Shown one piece after another: positions 19,201 through 21,755 of a stretch of DNA of 21,755 bases. Both the position numbers and the translations under genes were made by a program. Each line of letters begins with the position of its first letter. Positions within the stretch are counted from its first letter, which is position 1. The notes beneath the pieces are model-generated. The model saw nothing but the letters and a program-made list of their open reading frames with translations. It searched no databases and was not told the DNA's origin. This DNA is from Phoronis ovalis. Taxonomy: Eukaryota > Phoronida > Phoronidae. Where the stretch lies: positions 1 to 21,755 of the forward strand of contig JAOXYB010096604.1 of NCBI GenBank assembly GCA_028565635.1, given 5' to 3'.

Positions 19201-21122
19201 AAGATCTTTGTTGGCCCATAACATTTTGCAACGGTTTATCCAGCATACTTATATCAATAGGTAATTTCACTGCAGATTTTATTGGTACTTGTTCTGAGCT
19301 TTTACGTTCACTTTCTGAAGTAATAGAATCAGCGCTCATGGCACTAGCCTCACTTTCAGCACCCCAAGATATCCGTTTTGTTACATCTGATTGAGACAGT
19401 AAACCAGGGGCTTCACCCTGTGGCAAATCAATTCTTTCAACAATACCATGATCTGCACGAACTGGGCCTGAACCATGTTTTATATAGCTATCAACACTGT
19501 CTTTTTTAGGACTTCTTAATTTAGCTTGTAAAATGGGGTCCTCAATACCTATAACGTAGGGAGTGGAGGTGCTCATTGGCTTTTTACTTACAAATGATGA
19601 ACTTATATAACTGGGTTGTTGAGTATAACGATCCTCAAATACAATTGAATCATCAGTAACATGGCTACTGCAACTGCCAGGTTGTTGGTTCATAAATTCC
19701 TTGGCTCTAGACATGTTGGCATTTGTATCTGATGCATTAGAATATTGTGAATATTGTTCCTCGCCAGGTGATGCCTTAAGATACTTATCAACAAACTCCA
19801 ACTTGTCAGTTTCCTCTAGACGAGCTCGTTTTACTGATGGACCACTTTTTGATGAGACTTCACTCAATGTTGAAGCTCGACCAGGAAGTGTACTTGTTGA
19901 AGAAGGTCGTGAACTTTGTCCTTGAAGTGTGCTGACAGAGGATTGTGAAATTCGTCCATTAACACTTGGTTGATAAGTGCCATCATCCCTTGGACTATGC
20001 CAATCCTGATTCCAGAATTCTTCCTGCGACTGAGGAGCAGTCGATACTGAACTCTGAGATGACAAAGGCCTGCCAGGGGGAAGGCTCTACAATGTAAAAG
20101 TATCATGTAACTGACTGTTAGGGAATGGAGGGTGCAATGCTGTTTTATGAGTTGGTGGTTTTCAGACTTACATACTTTATTTTATAACAGCAAGAAACAT
20201 CCAAATTTGAAAACATTGAAGATATAATGTGTGGCCATATTAAAGATATAATTAAAGATATAATCAATCTGAAAATTTCATTACTACAAAAACAAAACTA
20301 TGGTTCACACATGTACAAGTAGTTATAGTCATTATTTTTTTAATAGCTAAACTGTTTGATATCACTACTTTCGCAGATTACATGCAGATTTTCGCAGGAT
20401 TTATACATGTATACTTCTGCTAGGAGGCTAAGATAGTATTTAAAGGTGCTCTTGTCTGGACTAAATAAAAAACAATATTAGCTATACCTGCATAGAACTC
20501 CTACGAGAGTTGAGCAGTATAGGTAAACTAGATGAAGAACTGAGACCAGTTGAGTCAAGAGATTTTTCAACTACACCAGACTTTATATCCACGGCTGTAG
20601 GAGGTCTATCCGATGCACTTGATGAATTTGAATCGCTTTCACTTTTAGAAGTGGGAGGTCTTTCAGATGCACTTGATGACCTTGAGACACTTTCACTTGC
20701 AGTTGTGAAGCTCTCCACGGATCTAGGTGTATCTAAGGTGTATTGCCCTCCAGCATATTTCCGATGCAAGTCATCTAAACCAACATTGGTTGAAACTATA
20801 AAATAGTATGTAGTACAGAATACACAGCATTATCTGAAAGGTAATACAAAGATGAAAAACAGAATTTCACACGGTGGTGCCCTGTTCATGTCCTGTTACA
20901 GAAAGAACTTAACAAACATAGTGCTTTAAACATTATTCATAAAACAGGAACACACAGCTACATATTCCGGCTTGAGCCTATGATGGCCTCCCAGCCATAG
21001 TTGGTGATATTTCTGTGTCAACATGAGTCATTCCTCATCCCAGAGGCAAATTTTTTTTGGTATTTTAGGACAAAAGGTTAAAAAACACATAATCATCACT
21101 CACTGTCCTCAGAAGTAAACAT
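1181..21122 (-). CDS. ALMS1: ALMS1-like centrosomal/basal-body protein, 23-exon gene model (span)
   Basis: Whole-gene span; exons are listed separately. Joining 21122-21104, 20795-20488, 20086-18655, 17883-17514, 17133-16642, 16343-14559, 14277-14053, 13772-13596, 13299-13145, 12665-12419, 12105-11996, 11663-11509, 11392-11096, 10819-10643, 9947-9763, 9473-9162, 8691-7629, 7112-6878, 6224-5965, 5611-5437, 5215-5152, 4903-4804 and 1213-1181 gives 8,376 nt, 2,791 codons plus TGA, with no internal stop. All introns are GT-AG. The C-terminus carries the ALMS motif (LSLQEAFQL, DFIS, NLPEV, RLRAQMF), which in vertebrate ALMS1 directs the protein to centrioles and ciliary basal bodies. The remainder is Ser-rich and largely disordered, as in ALMS1, but at about 2.8k residues it is shorter than the human protein (about 4.2k) and lacks its long N-terminal tandem-repeat block. 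CEP295, which shares the motif, is the alternative identity. Residue numbers in other entries refer to this model. Confidence 0.85.
1214..1854. other. Proximal part of the last intron, nothing recognised
   Basis: Intronic sequence between the terminal exon's acceptor and the CR1 insertion. It contains a short minus-strand open frame (1462-1235) with no coding signature or homology. Just before the LINE there is a short inverted repeat, ACAATTTTAAAATTAAAAATTGT, near 1837-1859. Confidence 0.5.
1862..2519 (+). pseudogene. CR1 endonuclease remnant
   Basis: Exonuclease-endonuclease-phosphatase fold remnant that would nick target DNA for retrotransposition. Visible are ESVWCQIIDSDQNKILIGV, then after a frameshift near 2025 CYRSPSSI, the MGDFNN motif at 2114-2131 (catalytic Asp/Asn region) and NNVLDLVFST. 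The usual SDH motif near the end reads SDY (2340-2348), so the catalytic His is replaced. The N-terminal metal-binding part is absent. Confidence 0.8.
2838..4408 (+). pseudogene. CR1 reverse transcriptase remnant
   Basis: The fingers region LNKLQEGKTCGPDSVHPRVV and NVTPLFKKG, NYRPVSLASIVCKVME precedes a frameshift near 3290. Then follow LSETQHGFTSGKSTVTNL, motif A YLDFAKAFDKVPH (Asp at 3424-3426), and motif B SGVPQ (3589-3603), after which bases are missing. Motif C FADD survives at 3664-3675. A second deletion near 3700 removes sequence before LSKCKVINVGN. The C-terminal part runs HLVRPHLEYAAQFW to LWNELPQ. Broken frames and deletions show it is dead. Confidence 0.85.
4509..4600 (-). repeat. 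Possible tRNA-derived SINE head (degenerate)
   Basis: On the minus strand, TGGCCTAGTGG (4600-4590) fits a pol III A box, and GGTTAGAATCC (4519-4509) differs from the B-box consensus GGTTCGAATCC at one position. The boxes start 81 nt apart, too far for an ordinary tRNA, so if real this is a decayed or expanded tRNA-like SINE head. A hairpin GGTATC-AGTA-GATACC sits next to the A box. It lies between the CR1 3' end and exon 22. Confidence 0.35.
4804..4903 (-). CDS. ALMS1: ALMS1-like exon 22, NLPEV...RLRAQ block (residues 2748-2781)
   Basis: 100 nt, acceptor TTTGCTCCATAG, perfect donor GTAAGT, phase 2 in, phase 0 out. It encodes VYYNLPEVKQDIARKR and QQEYKANRLRAQMFKY; NLPEV and RLRAQ are the most diagnostic words of the ALMS motif C-terminal half. 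Unspliced read-through would add 28 unrelated residues before a stop at 4717-4719; the strong donor and the family ending argue that it is spliced to 1213. Confidence 0.93.
5152..5215 (-). CDS. ALMS1: ALMS1-like exon 21, short ALMS motif exon (residues 2727-2747)
   Basis: 64 nt, acceptor TTTTATTGCAG, donor GTATGT, phase 1 in, phase 2 out. It encodes ENLHKPRRRTISKREM then RERSK, the basic middle part of the ALMS motif. The AA| overhang joins the next exon's G to give Lys, so the junction reads RSKKVYYNLPEV, as the family requires. Confidence 0.92.
5437..5611 (-). CDS. ALMS1: ALMS1-like exon 20, ALMS motif core (residues 2669-2726)
   Basis: 175 nt, acceptor TTGTTTTAG, donor GTAAGC, phase 0 in, phase 1 out. 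It continues LSLQ|EAFQLAKQDFISCSKKR, the hallmark of the ALMS motif (LQEAfxxxxxxFIsxSxxR), then RVALAADERYIQAQHLEER and KLFADMRKKMANPDAHPYS. The helical basic pattern matches the family. This exon was below the usual ORF-length cut-off because its start is a splice acceptor; it was found by following phase from exon 19. Confidence 0.92.
5612..5964. other. Intron 19, nothing recognised
   Basis: AT-rich intron between exons 19 and 20. No coding, repeat or RNA signal was seen. Confidence 0.6.
5965..6224 (-). CDS. ALMS1: ALMS1-like exon 19, start of the conserved C-terminal region (residues 2582-2668)
   Basis: 260 nt, acceptor TCTCTTACAG, donor GTAGTG, phase 1 in, phase 0 out. Residues 2584-2600 read QAWYVPMNEVKPWRQPL, a tryptophan-containing block that I recall as typical of the ALMS1 C-terminal region, followed by a linker with NPRWLTKENVAPLPLEGKD. 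It ends PLEKLSLQ, the first residues of the ALMS motif core, which continues in the next exon as EAFQL. Confidence 0.93.
6225..6877. other. Intron 18, nothing recognised
   Basis: A 653-bp AT-rich intron between exons 18 and 19. No open frame with coding character and no clear repeat structure was seen. Confidence 0.6.
6878..7112 (-). CDS. ALMS1: ALMS1-like exon 18 (residues 2504-2581)
   Basis: 235 nt, acceptor TTATGTAACAG, donor GTAGTC, phase 0 in, phase 1 out. It is polar and Pro/Ser-containing: VSEAVQTTPRLGSNSVPL, GFVSIPVSSAEKNKNRDY, then KPQSRPSP immediately before the conserved QAWYVP block of the next exon. It likely serves as a linker to the C-terminal targeting domain. Confidence 0.88.
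7113..7628. other. Intron 17, nothing recognised
   Basis: A 516-bp AT-rich intron between exons 17 and 18. No feature could be supported. Confidence 0.6.
7629..8691 (-). CDS. ALMS1: ALMS1-like exon 17, Lys-rich coiled coil (residues 2149-2503)
   Basis: 1,063 nt, acceptor TTTTTTAG, donor GTAACT, phase 2 in (AG|G, Arg), phase 0 out. It opens with a charged helix (KEQRAKVRFSDQLQKSVE, ERQARQIIKEGKKF). Residues about 2275-2321 (YAKLQRLIQKQKQGHNK, LRKQEKIKNLEKLLSSKK) form a strongly basic predicted coiled coil. A Thr/Ser linker follows, then CACCKTDKSKHEKSTKSKHE, with the pentamer SKHEK twice, and a basic tail SRKSNSHTRD. The exon extends 172 nt upstream of its first in-frame ATG, which is internal. 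Confidence 0.93.
8692..9161. other. Intron 16, nothing recognised
   Basis: A 470-bp intron between exons 16 and 17 with slightly higher complexity than its neighbours. No coding or repeat feature could be supported. Confidence 0.55.
9162..9473 (-). CDS. ALMS1: ALMS1-like exon 16, helical ENPVHYF region (residues 2045-2148)
   Basis: 312 nt, acceptor CTTGAAACAG, donor GTAAGT, phase 2 to phase 2. It is mostly helical: IERKHAFDLLRETI, LNQMWDRFNEMMASRS, VENFRKLMENPVHYFVQKF, LRAAEEVMLINEMEREKAKR. The order of a W-containing helix, then a helix ending in L(M/L)xNPxxH, resembles what I recall of the conserved region shortly before the ALMS motif in vertebrate ALMS1. This supports ALMS1 over CEP295, though the comparison is from memory. 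Confidence 0.9.
9763..9947 (-). CDS. ALMS1: ALMS1-like exon 15, Arg/Ser/Pro-rich (residues 1984-2044)
   Basis: 185 nt, acceptor CATCTTGTAG, donor GTATGT, phase 0 in, phase 2 out (CG|T, Arg). After a short acidic start (IDCVEEFPLSAS) it becomes strongly basic: RRSPLTRTHRSPQLSPR, SSRTGSRSSPYRSPPR and SRSPVR. This is the densest SP/RS-type cluster in the protein and could be a microtubule-binding or heavily phosphorylated linker; that is inference from composition. Confidence 0.88.
10108..10502. mobile_element. Putative Tc1/mariner-type MITE (~395 bp) with imperfect TIRs
   Basis: Left end 10109-10133 and right end 10501-10477 are inverted copies matching at 23 of 25 positions; the shared core is ATCGAAAAAGTTGACAT. 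TA dinucleotides flank both ends (10106-10107 and 10503-10504), as expected for a Tc1/mariner-type TA target duplication. The interior has no transposase frame. It lies in the intron between exons 14 and 15. The exact outer ends are uncertain because the terminal bases differ (T versus C). Confidence 0.65.
10315..10341 (+). repeat. Internal copy of the MITE terminal sequence
   Basis: TATCGGAAAAGTTAGCACTT and the following bases closely match the left MITE end (TATCGAAAAAGTTGACATTT at 10116-10135) in the same orientation. This suggests a nested or partly duplicated element inside the 395-bp MITE. Confidence 0.5.
10643..10819 (-). CDS. ALMS1: ALMS1-like exon 14 (residues 1925-1983)
   Basis: 177 nt, acceptor TTTTTGTAG, donor GTATAG, phase 0 on both sides and open throughout. 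It starts IGEYQQKMAPSNAECSRHSL and contains SFIEYPSSLKSGRSE (from residue 1960), a degenerate copy of the SYxxYPPxLxS motif of exons 3 and 6. It ends TPLIPDQ. No known domain was recognised. Confidence 0.85.
11096..11392 (-). CDS. ALMS1: ALMS1-like exon 13, coiled coil with uncertain 5' extension (residues 1826-1924)
   Basis: The 3' part (11233-11096) is a confident coding coiled coil: NEIRKEMESLEKTLDLALKH and SAEKTLQQAETGKERVRQSL, ending SLRD before donor GTAAAT. A strong acceptor, TTTGACATTTCAG, lies immediately before it at 11234-11235. The upstream 159 nt (11392-11234) are also open, in frame, and preceded by an acceptor (TTTCATAG), but only their first part (SENEPVMSEQTSPNQ) resembles this protein; the later part (VLKAFKFSLSLTF) looks intronic. 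Both choices keep phase 0, so the two may be alternative 3' splice sites. Confidence 0.7.
11509..11663 (-). CDS. ALMS1: ALMS1-like exon 12 (residues 1774-1825)
   Basis: 155 nt, acceptor ACATTTTCAG, donor GTAGGT, phase 1 in, phase 0 out. It encodes ESDDAQGPYIPPHLLGSRK then a basic SP cluster, KESPDRHSVGIYGSRRKSPD, and ends HLKTIEE. The SPDRHS string also occurs in exon 6 (SKSPDRHS), a hint of an internally repeated kinase-site module. Confidence 0.87.
11664..11995. other. Intron 11, nothing recognised
   Basis: A 332-bp AT-rich intron between exons 11 and 12 with no supported feature. Confidence 0.6.
11996..12105 (-). CDS. ALMS1: ALMS1-like exon 11 (residues 1737-1773)
   Basis: 110 nt, acceptor TGACTTAAG, donor GTAAAT, phase 2 in (completing Lys), phase 1 out. 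It encodes PRGSSEIYYVDGSIHDQD and ESNISVLHSETTMESTHT, acidic and polar with no recognised motif. The acceptor has a weak pyrimidine tract, so the exact 5' edge is slightly less sure than for other exons. Confidence 0.78.
12106..12418. other. Intron 10, nothing recognised
   Basis: A 313-bp AT-rich intron between exons 10 and 11 with no supported feature. Confidence 0.6.
12419..12665 (-). CDS. ALMS1: ALMS1-like exon 10 (residues 1655-1736)
   Basis: 247 nt, acceptor TTATTTCTAG, donor GTAAGT, phase 1 in, phase 2 out. The product is Ser/Pro-rich at first (SSVSTSYQSLPPRSSPTD), then basic: VTRHVSRLSGRRSRSPHD. The RSRSP tract matches the SP/RS-type basic clusters in exons 6, 12 and 15. No domain was recognised. 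Confidence 0.86.
12666..13144. other. Intron 9, nothing recognised
   Basis: A 479-bp very AT-rich intron between exons 9 and 10 with several A-runs; no supported feature. Confidence 0.6.
13145..13299 (-). CDS. ALMS1: ALMS1-like exon 9, His-rich (residues 1603-1654)
   Basis: 155 nt, acceptor TTTTTGTAG, donor GTAAGT, phase 2 in, phase 1 out. It contains a histidine cluster VNVHRHGHSHASGSCPYR, unlike the rest of the protein, then SVPSVSDSTISRAGVEIP. The cluster could bind metal or simply be low complexity; the sequence does not decide. Confidence 0.83.
13596..13772 (-). CDS. ALMS1: ALMS1-like exon 8 (residues 1544-1602)
   Basis: 177 nt, acceptor TTTTATAG, donor GTATGT, phase 2 to phase 2 (AG|A gives Arg at entry, GG|G gives Gly at exit). 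It encodes DNLHVMSKDGFYEASDETG, then HRAHSDPLLRQSGYSSDD and IHIPSRVAGDLHPRDVLTEF. RAHSDP resembles a basophilic-kinase or 14-3-3 type site. No domain was recognised. Confidence 0.85.
14053..14277 (-). CDS. ALMS1: ALMS1-like exon 7, compact-looking segment (residues 1469-1543)
   Basis: 225 nt, acceptor TTTACACAG, donor GTAGAT, phase 2 to phase 2. Unlike its neighbours this exon is not serine-rich: RPGDYHFHITPITTGPM, then AAIQAKTFLANQLERMARQR, FDRSVDLRTPFRHAFDDLEV. It reads like a beta-strand/turn followed by a helix, so it may be a folded or partner-binding segment in an otherwise disordered region. No family was recognised. Confidence 0.88.
14559..16343 (-). CDS. ALMS1: ALMS1-like exon 6, largest exon, DSLxRxVxxLL repeats (residues 874-1468)
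   Basis: 1,785 nt between acceptor TTTCCAG and donor GTATAT, phase 2 to phase 2. Four related short helices occur: DSLARRVQDIL (885-895), DSLACRVQTLL (1012-1022), DSLSRKVNALL (1048-1058) and DSLARKVSDLL (1293-1303), the last followed by KKQVRDILTEAE. A basic SP cluster SKSPKRLSKSPDRHS lies near residue 920. SYVSYPPELKS (1336-1346) copies a motif in exons 3 and 14. The rest is acidic/serine-rich linker, with a possible helix DYDALRRDLNEIEESLNL. The spaced repeats suggest multiple docking sites for one partner; that is inference. Confidence 0.93.
16642..17133 (-). CDS. ALMS1: ALMS1-like exon 5 (residues 710-873)
   Basis: 492 nt, acceptor TTTGACAG, donor GTTTGT, phase 2 to phase 2. It is Ser/Thr-rich with a local repeat of SARTF / DLDSARTLDSVRTSGGE. 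The tail YSSDVLAILRRYENKNEY then IQGLRQR looks like an amphipathic helix and leads into the first DSLARRV unit of the next exon, so it may belong to the same helical repeat region. Length is a multiple of three, so skipping it would keep the frame. Confidence 0.88.
17134..17513. other. Intron 4, nothing recognised
   Basis: A 380-bp intron between exons 4 and 5, rich in ACAT/ACAAC words on the plus strand. No element or coding signal was supported. Confidence 0.55.
17514..17883 (-). CDS. ALMS1: ALMS1-like exon 4 (residues 587-709)
   Basis: Bounded by acceptor CTTTTTAG and donor GTGAGC. It completes a Val codon with the preceding G and ends AG| in phase 2. The sequence is polar and low-complexity (ETRQTGDGLDNEHPVSQ, TEPTHEPTSSRLTTFTVAP), with a basic patch YPHRRRTPRSRDIEPMGQ followed by EGQRLSGGDQRFDQQLLP. 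No domain was recognised. Confidence 0.85.
17963..18140 (-). repeat. Retroelement-like 3' tail in intron 3
   Basis: Read on the minus strand this stretch runs CCATCGTTAGTAACGAT (a 6-bp stem, 3-nt loop), then GTGTCAAATAAATATTATTA and a degenerate ATT-repeat tail. A unique body ending in AATAAA plus a short simple repeat is typical of the 3' end of a LINE or SINE. No coding part is present, so the family is unknown. Confidence 0.4.
18145..18197. repeat. Inverted repeat, 12-bp perfect arms
   Basis: CTGCATTTTGTG at 18145-18156 is exactly complementary to CACAAAATGCAG at 18186-18197, with a 29-nt spacer containing ACAGCTGT and GCGC. It could form a hairpin or be the end of a small element; no flanking duplication was identified. 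Confidence 0.55.
18655..20086 (-). CDS. ALMS1: ALMS1-like exon 3, large disordered exon (residues 110-586)
   Basis: A 1,432-nt exon between acceptor ATTGTAG and donor GTAATA, phase 0 in, phase 1 out. The 477-residue product is Ser-rich (SSQSSVSTAPQSQ, QSSVSTLQGQSSRPSSTSTL) with SP sites such as KLRSPKKDS, SGSPKRL, SISPKNKS and ALSPQGNKQESP that resemble proline-directed kinase targets. Residues 436-446 read SYILYPPGLRS, a motif that recurs in exons 6 and 14. Near the 3' end, EEREYLMGFSPEEIEARRMSR is the most helix-like and conserved-looking stretch. No catalytic or membrane feature is visible; a scaffold role is inferred from the ALMS C-terminus. Confidence 0.88.
20087..20487. other. Intron 2, with a short 12-bp tandem repeat
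   Basis: A 401-bp AT-rich intron. TTAAAGATATAA occurs twice in tandem at 20240-20263. Nothing else is supported. Confidence 0.55.
20488..20795 (-). CDS. ALMS1: ALMS1-like exon 2 (residues 7-109), Ser-rich with an 18-aa duplication
   Basis: The exon follows acceptor TTTTATAG and ends ATGCAG before donor GTATAG. It enters with two bases of a split codon and ends in phase 0. It opens with STNVGLDDLHRKYAGGQY, the only part not dominated by serine, then becomes Ser/Glu/Asp-rich. Two adjacent 18-codon units containing SSASERPPTS and SSASDRPPTA are a recent in-frame tandem duplication at DNA level (20600-20653 and 20654-20707). The exon ends SLPILLNSRRSSMQ. No known domain was recognised; membership rests on perfect phase and the shared composition with the following exon. 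Confidence 0.8.
20600..20707 (-). repeat. 54-bp in-frame tandem duplication in exon 2
   Basis: Two adjacent 54-bp units (20600-20653 and 20654-20707) share GGAGGTCT, GATGCACTTGATGA and CTTTCACTT on the plus strand and encode 18-residue units with SSASERPPT / SSASDRPPT. Divergence is modest, pointing to a fairly recent slippage event. Confidence 0.75.
20796..21103. other. Putative intron 1
   Basis: 308 bp between the putative start exon (donor GTGAGT) and exon 2 (acceptor TTTTATAG). It contains no other coding signal. If the start exon is wrong, this is part of a longer intron. Confidence 0.45.
21104..21122 (-). CDS. ALMS1: ALMS1-like putative start exon (residues 1-6)
   Basis: A 19-nt coding piece, ATG at 21122-21120, encodes MFTSED plus one base and ends at a GTGAGT donor. 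The one-base overhang is exactly what the next exon needs (it starts with two unpaired bases, TT), giving Ile at residue 7. The ATG has A at -3 (ACACCATGT), and an in-frame TAA lies 24 nt upstream, which favours this ATG as the start if the exon reaches that far. No protein homology supports it. An alternative is that the first annotated exon joins an exon beyond the window. Confidence 0.45.
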
Positions 21123-21204
21123 GGTGTTGCATATTTTTCTTACTTACGATAAACTAAATTTTAATGCAGATGAATAACACAGTTCAGAAGACAACCTCTT
21201 ACCT

Positions 21205-21755
21205 GTAGTAGTAGTAGTATTTTATTTTATTAACGTAACACGTGTTACAACAATTATATATAAATACAAAAAATTTTTTACATACATATATGAACACCCA
21301 GCCACAAGGGCTTATGAGTCAGACATAGAAAAATAACATTACTTTGCTGTTTGTTGTTGAAGAAATATGTTTTCATTTCTAATTTCATACGCTTCACAGA
21401 TATACTAAATTTGAGAATCTTTTAAGCATTCGTTTGTCATTAAAAATAGTAATTAATTTCTGGGTTTCGTTTAAATTCTCATAGGCCGTAATATAATCCT
21501 TAACATCATCGGTGAAAGCTCTACAGATATTGTCATACTTGGTACAAGCAAACAGGAAATGGATTTCATTTTCTATGGAAACATTTTGACACATTTCGCA
21601 AAACCTCAAGTTTTCTGGAACTTTTGGTAGTTTAAAACGTCCCACTTCAATTTGCAATGGTAAAACTCCAGATCTTAATTGGGCAATCAGTGATCTCTGT
21701 GATCTTGTCAGATGACCTGTCACATAAAGCTCCGGTTCATTATCATTCTTAAATA
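21205..21755 (-). mobile_element. 3' end of a second non-LTR retrotransposon (LINE), truncated by the window edge
   Basis: On the minus strand an open frame enters from beyond 21755 and ends with a stop at 21396-21394. It encodes the RT C-terminal region: RSLIAQLRSGVLPLQIEVGR, then a Cys/His pattern CEMC...ENEIHFLFACTKY (CxxC, then HxxxxC) typical of the zinc-knuckle-like tail of LINE reverse transcriptases. An untranslated stretch then ends AATAAAATAAAATAC and four TAC-type repeats at 21205-21220, a simple-repeat tail. It differs in sequence and tail from the CR1 copy. The visible frame is intact, so this copy is younger than the CR1 fragment. Confidence 0.8.
21394..21755 (-). CDS. LINE reverse transcriptase C-terminal fragment (partial)
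   Basis: The visible part of the ORF2-type protein, open from the window edge, upstream residues reading NDNEPELYVTGHLTRSQR before RSLIAQL. It carries the CxxC/HxxxxC motif and ends RFSNLVYL. The catalytic RT core would lie outside the window. Host-gene function is unlikely; clade not resolved. Confidence 0.75.
   Translation of the reverse strand, partial: FKNDNEPELYVTGHLTRSQRSLIAQLRSGVLPLQIEVGRFKLPKVPENLRFCEMCQNVSIENEIHFLFACTKYDNICRAFTDDVKDYITAYENLNETQKLITIFNDKRMLKRFSNLVYL

Noticed and set aside
1-21755. CRISPR arrays, operons, rRNA or intact tRNA genes, bacterial-type promoters
   Set aside because: No regular direct-repeat/spacer arrays, no conserved RNA gene sequence, and the gene structure is eukaryotic.

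Overview
The window is eukaryotic, invertebrate-animal DNA. It is AT-rich, has one large gene split by GT-AG introns of about 0.1-3.6 kb, and carries several decayed transposable elements of types common in molluscs and other lophotrochozoans. The species cannot be fixed from the sequence. Nothing bacterial or viral is visible.

Almost the whole window is one minus-strand gene. I assembled 23 coding exons from 21122 down to 1181. Every splice site fits GT-AG and every junction keeps the frame, giving a 2,791-residue conceptual protein. The C-terminal ~210 residues (exons at 6224-5965, 5611-5437, 5215-5152, 4903-4804 and 1213-1181) form an ALMS motif like that ending Alstrom syndrome protein 1 (ALMS1), a centrosome and basal-body protein. 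The rest is mostly disordered, Ser-rich sequence with short repeats (DSLxRxVxxLL, SYxxYPPxLxS), SP/RS-type basic clusters, coiled-coil stretches and one compact-looking exon (14277-14053). The start exon (21122-21104) is the least certain part. If it is wrong, the gene continues upstream beyond the window.

Mobile DNA sits around and inside the gene. A 5'-truncated, frameshifted CR1-clade LINE (plus strand, about 1855-4465) lies in the last intron and separates the penultimate exon from a 33-nt terminal exon. A degenerate tRNA-like SINE head may lie beside it (4509-4600). A ~395-bp TA-flanked MITE lies in the 9948-10642 intron. A retroelement-like 3' tail is in the 17884-18654 intron. The 3' end of a second LINE (21205-21755, minus) lies directly upstream of the putative start codon. 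Positions 1-1180 hold the 3' UTR and downstream DNA, with no second gene seen.
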